A DNA stretch of 64,000 nucleotides from Cristatella mucedo (Eukaryota > Bryozoa > Phylactolaemata > Cristatellidae), in NCBI GenBank assembly GCA_009760855.2, contig WPIO01000010.1, forward strand, positions 8,535,501-8,599,500, written 5' to 3'. Under the pieces are notes generated by a model that made no database searches, was not told the origin of the DNA, and saw nothing but the letters and a program-made list of their open reading frames with translations. This document shows, one piece after another, positions 49,633-61,739 of the stretch. A program made the position numbers and the translations under genes. Numbering within the stretch: the first letter of the stretch is position 1; each line of letters begins with the position of its first letter.

Positions 49633-49730
49633 GCAGCTTCCACCTTCGGATTGCGGATGCAATAAAGAATTGCACCCAGCACGGTCGACTCAAAATCTGG
49701 GTTGTGAAGTGCGAGCACCGCCGGCGATCG
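49633..49730 (-). mobile_element. SINE family A, partial
   Basis: Reverse orientation GTGCTCGCACTTCACAACCC, B-box remnant, ATTGCATCCGCAATCC. Abuts the previous copy. Confidence 0.45.
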
Positions 49731-49832
49731 CCTGGCGGTAAGAAGCGTGCAAGTGACTCGCTGTAGCAGCGAACGAGAATACATACGCAGACGATAATTG
49801 ATACCTATGAAAAGCAGCTAATTTACAATACA

Positions 49833-50013
49833 TAATTATAATTCATTTGTATAGCGCTCCAAGAGAATATATAATTAAAATATAATTCATTTATATAGCG
49901 CCCCAAGAGAACTTAATCTCTATTTAGGCGCTTCACATGTGCCTCGGGGCTCGAGCCCACGGCCTCAGTCAGACCTAGGTCGGGGCGAGCACCGTAACCG
50001 CTAGACCAAACCA
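49833..50013 (-). mobile_element. SINE family B copy plus tail stub
   Basis: A tail-only piece (49833-49868) is followed by a full copy (49870-50013) with TATAGCGCCCCAAGAGAACT, GGCGCTTCACATGTGCC, B box CGTGGGCTCGAGCCC (inverted) and head TTTGGTCTAGCGGTTACGG. Confidence 0.82.
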
Positions 50014-50122
50014 GCTCGGCAACTTAATCTCTATTCAGGCGCTTCACATATGCCTCGGGGCTCGAGCCCACGACCTCAGCAAGACCTTGGTCCCCGGGGC
50101 GAGCACCTTAACCGCTGGACAT
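50014..50122 (-). mobile_element. tRNA-derived SINE, family B, tandem copy
   Basis: Starts inside the 3' hairpin (CAACTTAATCTCTATTCAGG), then has the complete tRNA-like part GTCCAGCGGTTAAGGTGC (inverted). Joined directly to the preceding copy. Confidence 0.8.
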
Positions 50123-50129
50123 ACGTGTA

Positions 50130-52655
50130 CTCATGTGGAGTAAGTGCGATGAGCCGGTATGCGCCGATATGCCCCGGACGGCGAAACTCGGAAGCGGGAC
50201 ACTCTCAGACCGCTGCGTCGGCTTGAAGCGTGAAAAAAATCGGCGCTCTAAAATAGGGATTCGGCACAGGATTCGAAGCGTGCGGACAGCGAGGAAATTT
50301 CCCTTGCAGAACTCTGAAGAAGCAAAACTCTGGGCCGATAGTGACCGTTAAATATTCCCGTTCCAATCCCCCATCTTCAGTCGAGCGCTCGCGACAGTAG
50401 GCATACATTTCTTACGTATCGCAGTTTTTAGAAACTACTGTGTGTCTGAGATGTGGGCCACTTAGGACACCTACTGCCGTAGCATACGCCGGCCGTGCTG
50501 CGCGACCGGCAACGCGCGTGCGAAGCCAATTAGGTTTCAAATTTCGACTACCTTACGATAACGTACAGCAGAGCTGCTGTCTATGCAGCCTGTTCGTCCG
50601 AAAGGAAGGGCTACTGAGACCAACGGCTGTGCTAGTTCCTTTCCTGATTTCGAGTTCCTCATTGATGCTGGTGCTATGCGATGTTTCTTGGCAGTCATAT
50701 CGCTCAACTCTCTAAGCACACACAAACACACACACACACACACACACACACGCGCGCGCGCGCACACACTGTGCTAGCTAACAGGCTGCACAGTGCACCG
50801 ACTGTTGCTTATGCTGCCGTCACTGCTGGATCGCTGCTTTCACGGCTTTCGGAGGGTTCTTCTGTTCCACATCCCCTTCCTGTGCCGAACAAGGTTGCTA
50901 CCTCTTTTGGGCTGCTACCAGGCAACGATCTGTCGAGTCAAGCAGCAGTCTGCTCTTATGCCTGTACGACGTAAACTTACTGTTCTTTAAATAAGCAAAC
51001 CCAAACCTCTTTCAACCGCCATGCTAGAGTGGGACAGCGGTTTTTTAGAATCTCGTGTAGCGAGAAGCATTTTGTGGAAATGGTAGTAGTATCGCAGTTC
51101 AAATATGTCGGGAGGCTGGCTGACCCGGACCGTTAGAGGTATTAGCATGAGAACGCGCATGAGCAATCGCATGAGATTTAGTGGGTAAACCTGAAACGCG
51201 GTTTTCTATAACGTTGTATCAAACCCGCAATAGCGTGACGTCTATCGTTACAACAGCAGCTGTATGGCAATATGAACACTCAAGGAAGCTGGATGGCCCA
51301 GGCAACTGGAGGCCTTAGCATGAGAACGGTAAAACGCAATGGCACGAAATTCGGTGGCTACACCTGGAACACTGTTTTCTGTAATGAGGAATCAAAGCCG
51401 CCGTTGTGCAAAGTGAAACGCACGCTTTTAGTGTGAAAATGGCAGCCGTAGCGCCATCGGAGGCCACAGGATGAAAGTGCACAAGCGCAAGCGAGACATT
51501 TGGTGGACAAATCCGGAGCGCTGTTTGACATAATTTGCATTCAAAACCGCAGTTTCGCGAAGCTCTGCGTGGAAATGGCTACCGCATGGCAATGTATCGC
51601 AGTTATTCACCAGACCCATGAGCAGCGTGCACCTTACCCCCCTGGGCTATGACCCACTATGTAGAGCAGACACTGACAGTGGCCGTAGCTGCAGCGGCTG
51701 CTTTGATGAAAAACTCCCAAGAGTTTTTGAAGATATTGGAAAATAATGGACCGCCCCATTCCTGAGGTAAACAGATATTCAAAGGATTTACAAATTCCAA
51801 ATGTCGGTCCTACTAAACAAGAGTGCATGCTCGCGTTCCGTCTCTCCTGAAAGGCGTCCCGCAGTGCAGTACAAGTAAGTTCTGCTGGTCTGCCATGAAA
51901 TCAGCTTTCCCGGAAACATCAAATCCCGGGAGCCGTGAGCGCCTTGAATTATTTCTTATGCGTGCAGCTTCTCCAAGCGACCTGTATGTCCGGTCTCTTT
52001 CTTTCTCGGAAAGCGTCTCGCTACTCAACGGAACACTGTACTGTCTGTCTGCACGAGTTTGTCTAGCGCTGCGTTGACGTTGAAAGGTAGCAATCGACCT
52101 TACGACGAAACGGCAGACGTAGCTAACGACCAAGAGCGTCCTACTTCGTCTAGTCCTTCTCTTGGCCTCCGCAAGCCCGTATACCTTACCCTAACGCAAC
52201 GATCGGCTGGTTTAATTAGGGCCCCGTTTATCAAGCGGCAGAGAAAGCAGAGACGTCTCTCAGTCCCGCTTGCAGCGTGCAATCAAGAAATACCTGCAAA
52301 TACTGCAGCAATCAAACCAATGACAAACGTTCGACTAAGGGCGTGAGCGTTCTCGCTAGGCTAATAGCCAGCCAGTGGCTGTCAAACTGCGACCTCCAGG
52401 CGTCGTCCGGGCGGACATTCTGTACTGCCCTCACGCGCCAGTTGGACATAAACTAAGCTCGGTGCCAATTAACTACAGTTCGGGCCAGGCTCGCTGATTC
52501 GATCGCGGCAATACCCGAAATACGAGCCCTTCAAGCATATTGACGCTCGTCGTTGCAATTTGTTTCGTGAAAAGTAACTTACAAACGCGTGCAGCGGCTC
52601 CAAAACGAGGTCTTTCACACCAAACACGACTCGGATAGCGAGTATATATGCGACG
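50130..52655. other. Intergenic between genes C and B
   Basis: Contains the (CA)n/(CG)n tract at 50717-50768. Otherwise no recognised gene or repeat; short open frames are not supported. Confidence 0.4.
50717..50768 (+). repeat. (CA)n-(CG)n tract
   Basis: CA repeat running into GCGCGCGCGC and back to CA: alternating purine-pyrimidine, a potential Z-DNA segment. Confidence 0.93.
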
Positions 52656-52659
52656 AGTT

Positions 52660-53390
52660 TACTTGTTTTAATTTTGCATAGCACCCTCAGTGAAATGAAT
52701 CTCTTTCTAGGCACTTTACAGATGCTCTATAGAAAGCATTACCAAATGTTTGGCGGTAGCATTCGCAAGCAGCAGGCCCAGTAAGCAGGCATTTGCACAT
52801 GAAGGACGAATCACAAAGACTCATTAAGTGCTGTAACAAACAGGTGTCTTTAAGCTTCTTTTTAAACGTAGTCATGTCAGGGGACGTTCTCGCATACGTC
52901 GGTAGTGAGTTCTTGGCTTTAGAGCATATGAATTAAAGACACAGACACAGTCTAAACAAGTTTAGAGGGTTGTACAATTCTTGGCCTGGTGGCGGAGTAG
53001 TTCTAATAGGTAGGCTGGAGCCAGAGAAGAAAAAAAAGTGACAGAAAAGGACCTAAAAAACGTGACAGAACCTTGAAGTCGATGCACTGCTTGATTGGGA
53101 GCCAGTGCAGGTCGGCGAGAAGTGGCGTGATATGGTAGCTGCGACGCTCACGACAGACAAGCCTCGCTACAGAGTTTTGCACCAACTGTAAACACCTGAT
53201 TGCCCAAGCCGGTTGACCAGCAAGCAGTGAGTTATAGTAGTCGAGACGGGCGGCACAAATGCATGGACCATTTTCAATGTAGTTTTCCTGTCTAAGCAAG
53301 CCCGAATTTTAGCAAAGTTATGCAGCTGAAAGAAGGCAGACTTGACTGTGGAGCTGATGTGTTATCTAATAAAAGTCACTTTGAATGTTT
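52660..53390 (-). mobile_element. 5'-truncated LINE
   Basis: RT C-terminal part on the minus strand (LDYYNSLLAG, LVQNSVARLVCRERRSYHIT, LHWLPIKQCIDFKVLSRF), with shifts and a 3' hairpin at 52676-52722. The stem arms differ from the 28 kb copy but still pair through G-U. Confidence 0.85.
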
Positions 53391-53399
53391 CTTAGTAGA

Positions 53400-55440
53400 T
53401 TTTGCTTCGTACTGTGGTTTTATTATTTTCACATCTCTAGCAGGGCTAAAATAAGTAAAGTCCTTTGTATAAAACCGGACACCAAACCGCTGTTTTACAG
53501 GCTACTCACTGAGGTTAAAGCCTGTCGGCCCTTGGCTCATTCTGCTCTAGGAGGCGCGTATATAGGACGTGTGATGTCACTTCAGGTACATTCTGGTTAC
53601 GTCTACATACACTCAAATGTTGAAACGAAATGCTGCAATTCTAACAGACATTCCATCGCAAGGATGTCAAAGCCGGCAAAATTCAAGCCAGCAACGTTGT
53701 ACTTATAAAAAAAGACCCCATTCTAACTTATCTGGTTGTGGGTCAGTTATGAAATCTCAACTTATTAAGGTAGGGTCTATGGTATTTAATAGTATGCGAT
53801 GCAATCTCACTGCATTAGCTTGTAGACTCACAGGGCGATCCGTCCACTAGAGTTTCTCCCCTATAGCACAAACTTTAGTAGCTGTGCCGGAAAAGCTGAG
53901 GCGCGAATCAGCGGTCATATCTGCAAAGCTCAGTCACAAAATGAACAAATCTTAAAAATCATTGGGCGAGTGTACATAGTATTACTTTTCCGAGCTTCCC
54001 TGCAATCGGAACCAACAATTGCTTCTCTGGTCTAAATAATTCGGCTAGCTAGAAAATTACAAGTGATTATGCTAACAGTCCTACAATGTGGTATACAATA
54101 ATGGGTTCGATCTCACTGGTACAATAATTGGCTTTTGGGCGAGGCTACAAGCCCTGCCTTACTAAAGCCAACATAAAGCTTACTTAGCCCTGCCTAATCT
54201 CTCTATACCGAAGCTAGCTGTTCCGAGGCAGACACGAGGAGCTGGAAGAGGTGCATCACCTCAAGCAGAAAACTTAACCGGAACCTATAAATGAACAATC
54301 ATTATTTTACCGTTCAAGTCATGGATACTGCTTACGCGGCAGCCTACCACATGGCTTATGCAGCTGTGCACACGGTGCCGAACATCACTTCGAAGCAAAA
54401 ATGCCACTAGGTCGCTTCATAAGTTTTATTGCTGATATAAGTGATCACTCTGAAGTGTCAGCTTCAATTACGGGAAGATCAGGGGGCTGAGATTCGCACT
54501 GCTACAGCTGCTAAGGGTAATCTAGCGAAATGCATCATTTGGCAAATGTGTATATCGTGCAATTCAATGCCACCAGTCTGGCAGCCAAGATCAAGTAGTA
54601 CAAAAACAGCCCGGCGATCCGGCAGAAATACAAAATTCAGTGGGTTCTGCTGCTGGAAGAGCAGAGAGGAGCTCCGTGATAAATAACTGCCATTCACAAT
54701 AAAGCAAGAGAGAAGCCCTTGCATAGGTGTTAACAAATCGCCATATTAAGCAACCGGCGCTTCAATCCCGACACCAGCATTTCTTCAGCAGTGCTCCAAG
54801 TCACCAGTTGCTTCCTTTCTTATTAGCATTGTGGCAAACTCACAGCTAAAATACATAAGGGTGAGTCCGGTGGTCGACAGGACTAGAACAACTGCATCAG
54901 CAGCAACTCCGAGCGTGGTACCTGGAACTGACTGTTGGGGTCTGTGTGCTGTTGCTGCATATACCGCCTACTGTCGCAGGCAGCAGGAGGCCGGCTCATC
55001 ATTGCATTGCTTAGATCGATGAAGCAGCCGGAACTGAGACCCCACAGAAGAATCTTGGATGTGCACTGGTGTGGTCAGCAGGCAGAGAGGACATTCATGT
55101 TGTGCCTACACCACTGATACACATCCAAAAAATCGTTGCTCCACCACCTTGTAAGAGCAGAGATACCACCCCAAAGGCCTTATTCACCAATGGCTAGCAC
55201 TCCGAAATGTGACAGCTGGCCATTCATTTTACCGAAATGCACCGAGATAGTGCAGATGGCTGCTGCTACTATCCGGAGTATTTTTGCAACAGGATGGCAG
55301 CAGTGGCGATTGGTCGCCATGAGTGCCCCAGTCCTAAGCAAACTTTCTCCAGCACAGTAGTCACCGCATACCGCAAGAAACCGCACTGGTAACCGATGTC
55401 ATCAATACTGCATGCAACCTGGCATCAAAACGCACATAAC
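53400..55440. other. Intergenic, downstream of gene C
   Basis: No gene supported. AATAAA on the minus strand near 54425 is a possible distant poly(A) signal for gene C. Confidence 0.3.
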
Positions 55441-55508
55441 TGTCGCATGGTGGCTCTACGGATCCTGCTTGCCAGTCCATATAACGACAGTAGTAGCTGC
55501 AGCAATGC

Positions 55509-55679
55509 TCACAGCTCCTGCTCATCCAGGCGTAGAGGCATCTCAGACTCAGTAAGTACAACGTTGGGAACCTCTTCATCGAGTTCCCCTGGAGCAGCGA
55601 CCGGATGGCCGTGATGCTGGCGTATTAGCTCGGTTGCAGGACCCCAGTCTCTAGTAGGTTTCGAAAGCAGCTTAATCGT
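55509..55679 (-). CDS. Gene C terminal exon and stop
   Basis: 57 codons including TGA. Encodes IKLLSKPTRDWGPATELIRQ and, after VVLTESE, the ten-residue end MPLRLDEQEL that gene B has lost. Similarity to gene B continues about 70 bp into the 3' flank. Confidence 0.93.
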   Translation of the reverse strand, partial: TIKLLSKPTRDWGPATELIRQHHGHPVAAPGELDEEVPNVVLTESEMPLRLDEQEL

Positions 55680-58600
55680 CTAAGGCAACAATAGAAGGCA
55701 TGCAAATCACGATGCCATAACTACAGCTGTACGGTGAGCAGGCCATGGTCAGTAAAAGATACATTAAGTGAATGGAAACGATAGGTTATGCACCAAAATA
55801 TGTTAGCAAATAGCAACATCAAAATGGACCATCCAGCATTAGCCTACCTCCAAGATGGTTCCCTTTCTGTGTTTTACAATGACGTAAATGGCATAGATTG
55901 GCACTGGCATTAGGCAGGAAAATGACATCATCCAGCCCAACATGTCAGTCCACCACGGCATATTGACCTTGTTGTACGAGAGTGGCTCGAACTCGATAAA
56001 TGTGAAGATAAGAATGAACTATAAAAAATACAAATTACATTATCAGTACGTTGGTGCCAAACTTCTTTAATGCAGACATAATCTGCTAGATAAAATTCAA
56101 AGATCAGCTGTAAAACGTCACCCACCAAGACTACGGCTGGAGTAATGAATCTCCAACATATCGTCCACCACATTGATGGCTTGCTTTGGAGCATGTCTTC
56201 AATATTTTTGGACCACCGAGGAATGCCTAGATGTGGTAGAAGAGTGGATTGCCATCGATTGCACACTAGGTCAGTGGATCGACTGAGAATGATCAGGTTA
56301 GAGCTGTCACATGTAAGTCAAAGGAACATCCAACAAAAAGCACAACACTCTAATGAATACAAGATGACCCCGAACTTACAAACGATCCTGTACCTAAGCC
56401 ACTATCTGGCCATGACATAGGCAGCCCTAGCTTGCACGGTGTATACCAGATTCCACCTAGCATTAGTGTGAAGCACGTGTGGGATGCACTGCAGCTACAC
56501 TGAGAAGTGAAGCATTTCCTTCCTTCTAGCTCGAATTAGTGATGGTGAACGACTGCACGAAACTATCCTAAGCACCAGGTCACTCTTCCATACTTTGCTT
56601 TAGGCATAGTTTGCTGAGCATGCCATATTCACTGACAGCACTTCCAGAATCAGACAGAGCCAACCGACACAACAGCTGCCGACGAATGCATTGATAACCC
56701 TTAATGTGAAGTGTGGCTCGTGCAGGCGATTCCTCTTGTCAAACTAGCTACGACGCCAGCTGTCAAAATTGTAGGTAAATAAAATGAGCCGAGATGAATG
56801 CAATACCGAATGCATTCCTTTCGACCCAATAGACCAACTGCCTCAGCTTCTTATGATGCACCAGCCATCTGCAGGCCGCTGACTTGCACGGTAAATACAA
56901 ACTGGCAAGTTGTCAAACAGTGTACGGATGCCGCCAGGTGATCTTGCTTGCACGACCACAATCTCAGCTGGCAACACTTCTGATTGTCAACAAATGGAGT
57001 AGAGAACTACAAGCTCGGTGGTCCGAGGACCAATGACAACATTAAGCTGTACTCGAGCTCTCTCTCAGAAGAGACAGTGCAGTATGAAAACACTTGAAAA
57101 AAATTACTAGAGTACCGCTCAGATGGGTGGCTTTAGAGGCACGTATGCTCATTCGTAAAAGTCTTGTTCCACCCGGTATGGTGGCCCCCAACTACACGGT
57201 GTTCGACTTATCACAAAGAAGATTACATCATCGATATCTGCCCACCACATACATAACTAATGTCTTGTATTAGTAAAAAATCTATTTATGATGCAAATCA
57301 TTTAATAGGACTTCGACTCTCGATGATGGATTAGCTCTCTTACATACTGAGGTTTTGAGTTTGTCAACCTCTTAAATGTCTGAGGTAATATACCTCAGTA
57401 GTACTGCAGCCGGCTAAACAACTCTTCCGGAGTCGTAGCACGGACAGCAGTGAACAGGAGAAAGCGCTCCAGCCTAGCCCAAAGATGCTCTAGGGAATTT
57501 AGGCCAGGGGACTGATTAGGCCAACTCATAACTCGGACATCTGCTTCAGAGAAAAATATTTTGGAAGTTTGGGCTGTGGGTCTCGGGACATTATCTGTTG
57601 CCAAGTGTAATCGTTCCCAAGAAGAGATCTAGCACTTGGACTCACAGCATTTTTCCAACACAGTTTAAACGTGCCGGTCAATAAGTTCGTTGATACAGTT
57701 AAGAACTACGACACCGGAGGACCCCCAAACTAAGATACTTCCGCCACCAAATTTCACTGCTGCCTGAAGACAGCCAGGGTGGTACATCTAATTTTTTTCG
57801 TCGACTAACGATTGTTCTTTGTTTTCAATTAGCAAAAATCCGAATTTCGACTGGTCAGTCCAAAAAACTCGACTAATGTTGTCTGCTTGCAGTGGTGGTG
57901 GCTATGGGTCTACCCGAGACGATCTCTTCAGTGTCGCTCGGTTAGCAAATGCATTTGGTGACCCTTCTCAATATGCAATGCCAGACAAGCCCCCGGTGCA
58001 CTGTCTCTATGCTTACGAGCCGGTGACCGAGACAGCTTTCGGAGTGATGCCTTCCATCGCTAAATAATAATGACACATTTGTATAGCACCCTCAGCAAAC
58101 TGAACCTCTTTCGAGGCACTTTACAGATGCTGTATACAAAACATGACCAAATGATCGGTGGTAACACCCACAAGCAGCACGCACAGTATGAGCAAGCACA
58201 TGTACACAAAGGACGAATAACAAAGACCCACTAAATGCTGTCCTGACCAGGTGTGTTTTAAGCTTTTTTTTAAATGTCATGTCAGGGGACATTGTGGCAT
58301 GCTGAAAAGCCAGCACCTTCAGGTGAAAGTCATCCCACCGGTTCGTCTTCCTTGCCCAACCTGACCATGGCCTACTAGCCATAAGTAAATCCTAAACCCT
58401 ACTAGCTAGCCATGCTGCCATCCATATTAAGCTTTCTAAGATGGTAGTTCTCCATTCCATGACTGATCTAAAATGTCCGTGCCACTAATCGGTAGCTTTG
58501 GTACCAGTTCATGCAAGATCTGCAGTGGCCCGCTCGTGGTGCTGTCGAGCCGTGTCATCCTAGACATGTTGAACTTAATGCCAAACGGTCGGAACAAGCC

Positions 58601-59605
58601 CGTGCTCTGGTGGCAGGTAGGGGAGCACTCCCCATATGACCTGATCGACTGGACGGATATAAGAGAGCTCGTAAAGGATCAAAATGTGAAAAACTACAAC
58701 CTTTCAAGTCTTAGAAAAGCCATGTTTACAAACAACCGGACTCAAAAGCAACCACGTGGTTTTTTGCCGTTTTGACACAAACTATTATCCAAGTACGAGC
58801 AACAGCAACTCCATTTAGACAACAGCAGTCACGGCTCGCAGGATACGGTGGCTACGCTTAGATCCCACCTGTTTGAAAATGTTGTGCATTTTTGGTGGCA
58901 GAGCAAGACTTTTGAGACGGAGAGTATCCATGGAGCTTTTCTGTACGAATCCAGCGACTTTGCACACCAGACTGTCTCGTGATCACGGAAAAATGCACGA
59001 ACCGCAAGAAAATCTTGACTATCTCTTACTATTTGTACCTTATAAGAAACACCTACCCTGCGACACAAGGAGATCTATCGGTCTACATGTTAAACTGTAC
59101 GACATGCAATGACGGCTTGCTAATAGCGACAGCACAAAAAAGGCAAGGGAATACTGAAAGAACGCAGTCATCTGACAAGCCACCTTACCGTACACCCAAG
59201 AAATGACAAGGCACTCGATCAAACCAATCATCAGTGTAGAATATGATGCGGCATAGTTATCCATCATTTGTAGAATGTACATGCCTCCCTGCAGCAGGAT
59301 CAGACAGGGTTAAAAAGCAACATTGTAATGCGATGATTCTTTTAAATTGCTATAATAAGCCATGTCGTCCGAATACGCTGAGAGTGCTTAACTGTAAGAG
59401 TTCACGCTGATTAAGCAAATGAAAAGCAATACACTGGCCTCATGAGCAATGAAGTGCTGCTGCTGACCTGGGTGCACATGGGAAGTCCAAGGAGGAACGA
59501 GACAACGCAGATGCCAGCCACCACGGCCGTAGAGCGCCAACCAATACGCAAGTACTGTGGGTATAGATCCAACAGGAATGAGTGCACTGTAGTGACTGTA
59601 GAAAA
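55509..59605 (-). CDS. Gene C: SLC6-family transporter, 3' five exons only
   Basis: Exons (minus strand): 59468-59605, 59189-59288, 56126-56226, 55848-56018, 55509-55679, matching gene B exons 11-15 in length (except the last) and phase. They encode post-TM8 to TM12 and a 56-residue terminal exon product ending LDEQEL with TGA. All junctions are GT-AG and the frame is open. No exon equivalent to B exon 10 is visible between 59606 and 64000. So either intron 10 exceeds 4.4 kb and the rest lies to the right, or C is a 5'-truncated duplicate. Strong constraint on the TM10-TM12 residues favours a functional gene. Introns 11-14 lack LINEs longer than 300 bp, but intron 12 carries a Tc1 relic. Confidence 0.9.
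55848..56018 (-). CDS. Gene C exon 14-equivalent: TM11-TM12
   Basis: 171 bp. Encodes FILIFTFIEF, MPWWTDMLGWMMSFSCLMPV and VKHRKGTILE. Acceptor TTATAG, donor GTAGGC. Confidence 0.94.
56126..56226 (-). CDS. Gene C exon 13-equivalent: TM11 start
   Basis: 101 bp. Encodes SKNIEDMLQSKPSMWWTICW, RFITPAVVL. Donor GTGGGT is weaker than GTAAGT in gene B. Confidence 0.93.
57395..57900 (-). pseudogene. Tc1/mariner-type transposase relic
   Basis: Minus strand pieces in order: RVFWTDQSKFGF (first catalytic Asp), VKFGGGSILVWGSSGVVV, ATDNVPRPTAQTSKIFF (second Asp, DNxPxHTA-like with Pro for His), WPNQSPGLNSLEHLWARLER (Glu of SPDLNPIEHLW). Frameshifts and stops separate the pieces and the N-terminal helix-turn-helix was not found. 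Lies in intron 12 of gene C. Confidence 0.85.
58063..58290 (-). mobile_element. LINE 3' fragment
   Basis: Minus strand MTFKKKLKTHLVRTAFSGSL then 3' UTR and hairpin (58086-58125) with compensating stem changes, ATAATAATG tail. Confidence 0.8.
58473..58775 (+). other. Unrecognised 100-codon open frame
   Basis: Plus-strand open frame in intron 12 of gene C with balanced composition (NKPVLWWQVGEHSPYDLIDW). No family recognised; it could be a piece of an unknown element or chance. Confidence 0.2.
59189..59288 (-). CDS. Gene C exon 12-equivalent: TM10
   Basis: 100 bp. Encodes GGMYILQMMDNYAASYSTLM and ECLVISWVYG. Acceptor CTGCAG, donor GTAAGG. Confidence 0.95.
59468..59605 (-). CDS. Gene C exon 11-equivalent: TM9
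   Basis: 138 bp. Encodes FSTVTTVHSFLLDLYPQYLR and SFLLGLPMCTQ. Acceptor TTTGTAG, donor GTCAGC. Confidence 0.93.
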
Positions 59606-60600
59606 CTACAAATAAACACACGGAGCTACCGATATATGCAAGACAGTATACAAGCAGACCAATGCACTGATGCTCATCTAACACCGTACTATTTTAGCAA
59701 CTATTTGCTGCTGGAAACTCGGGCCGGCCAAGACAAACATACATCAGAAAAGTAGCAAAGTCAATAAATGCAACAAAGTTACAAAAAACCAAGCTAGATG
59801 CACCATTTCACCCTAAAAGCAAAGATACATTGTCTTTATAGTAAGAGCTGTATCTTACCACATTGGTTGACTTCCAACTGATGTTGGCAGTTAATTATGG
59901 TAACAGTGAGCGAGACACTAAAAGTGGTAGCACCTATGGGTGCCGGGGCATCAGCAACTCTGGCATGTGAAAAACTAATAAATAATATGACAAAACATGC
60001 CAAGAAAAGAAACCGGTGAGCGGTCTTAATTCCCATAAGACAATCTTGTAGCGTCTCGATATTTGTAATGGAATCACACAATGGTCTGGGGGCCTAATGA
60101 TGCTTTAGGAACTAATAATAATAAAACGCGCTTTATAGAACTAAATCTCAAAGCATTTTGTATGTGGGAAAGCATGGCAATTGATATTGATAGCTAATTA
60201 ACGATATTAATGCTTTGACGAACAGGAAGGTTTTTTTGCTTCTCCTGAAATGTTAAGTCAGGGAACAAAGGAAACAACCAAAATTTGTAGTCCAGTTTGT
60301 AAAACACCTACCCAATTTTACTAATGCTCTCACGCAAATGGTGTATCAACTTGTGATGTCTAATTCATGGAGACCCGTAAGGACACAGCGGCAAATGCTT
60401 TTAAAAACCTAAACCATAAATTCAGGGTGCAGCCAATAACCAACAAAAAAACAACCGTGGCTCACGCCAATGGCCTGTGTCTAGCTGCCCAGCTCGACAC
60501 TGCAGTAAAGAGACATGCAGTGATACGAATGCTGATCGAATGTATAACTCGCATGTCGGACTACAAAAGTGCTTTTCCAAAAAGACTTGTCCTTACACGG
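59606..60600. other. Upstream of gene C exon 11: intron 10 or 5' flank
   Basis: No transporter exon. A decayed LINE-type tail may lie at 60115-60165 (AATAATAATAAAACGCGCTT). Confidence 0.35.
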
Positions 60601-60619
60601 TCTCCACGGTCAGGCCAGC

Positions 60620-61015
60620 CTACTCTCAGATGATGAACATGGCCAAAATCAAAGCTTGCTTAGACAAAAGTACGCCCACCAAATTAGTTCATGCATTTTG
60701 ACATTGCATCTAAATTAAGGCAATTCTGTTAATTCTGGACCCCCGGCCTGTACTCTCAATCGTCTGCAACTGGTAGAAAATTCAGCAGCTCGTCTAGTCT
60801 GTCGTCCACGGCATAGCAGCCACCGCACATCAATTTTGTCCTGGGCTCCGCTGGCACTCTTTCAAGCGTAAGATCGACTGCAAGATCCTCTATCTGGCCC
60901 ATGGGTCGCTTCACTCACTTGCATATCTGCCTAGCGATTCAACCATCTTCTCAGGGAGGCCACCCACAAGGGCGATACGAGCAGCCCAATCTAACAACTT
61001 GCCCAGCCCCAATCA
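60620..61015 (+). mobile_element. Decayed CR1/L2-type RT fragment
   Basis: Reads IKACLDKSTPTKLVHAF, then shifted equivalents of LQLVENSAARLVCRP and of SLHSLAYLP. Distantly related to the 28 kb LINE. Confidence 0.6.
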
Positions 61016-61081
61016 CAGGAATCGTGAAGCTTAAGTGATGGAGGAGAAGCCTGCCACCCCGAGGTGTCCACCGTACACGGC

Positions 61082-61555
61082 CTACACGATGTGATTGATG
61101 CAGAACAGCAGCAATAGTCGACAGAATGCTTTCAATTGGCCAAGCTTTTTTGTGAGCCGATGCTGTCTGTCCAAGTTTACATCGTCACTGCTGGCTTTAT
61201 TATATAGAAACACGGCACACCTATCAATGCCAACAATATCCTCTTCTTTGGCTTGACCTGAAAGTACCAAGTCGCTTCTGCCGTCATTGCATAGTAATAC
61301 GACCAACCAATCAATGCCAACCAAGCGTGCTTCTAAGTAAGGTCTGTCTTCGAAGCACCAAGTATGCATTAGAAAGCGGCTTCGATCGTGATCTTGAAGG
61401 TCTTGAATGCTTGCCTGGAAGTCATTCTCTCTACTCAGTTGACGAATGAAACCATACCAAAGTCTAACTAACTGTGGAACATCGGGTGACAAACTAACCT
61501 CAGGAGCTCGTAATCTCATGAGCACACATACATTTGAAGTGCAGACTTGTAACAA
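61082..61555 (-). other. Unrecognised 157-codon open frame with internal duplication
   Basis: Longest non-repeat open frame not assigned to a family. Two adjacent units share VGID-x3-VxLxN and a following SD-x-VxLxxQ pattern (ARLVGIDWLVVLLCN and DIVGIDRCAVFLYN), and the similarity is visible in DNA too. No domain recognised. It could be an exon of an unknown gene, a transposon piece, or chance. Confidence 0.25.
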
Positions 61556-61739
61556 AACTTACACCACAAGCGCCCTCAGCTGATACAATTAAAAGGCAGA
61601 GAATCTCTCGAACGCCAGCCTCCTCGTGGTTGCATCACTGCAAACCGAGCAAAGTAGGGCCAAATGCAGCATTTCACAAAGCAGACCAGCCTTTAGTACC
61701 GATAGCTAGTTCCTCTGATGCCCTTTTAACTATATAAAC

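Noticed and set aside
49130-50122. Candidate tRNA genes with A and B boxes
   Set aside because: The tRNA-like parts are followed by a conserved 3' extension and occur in several diverged copies, so they are SINEs.
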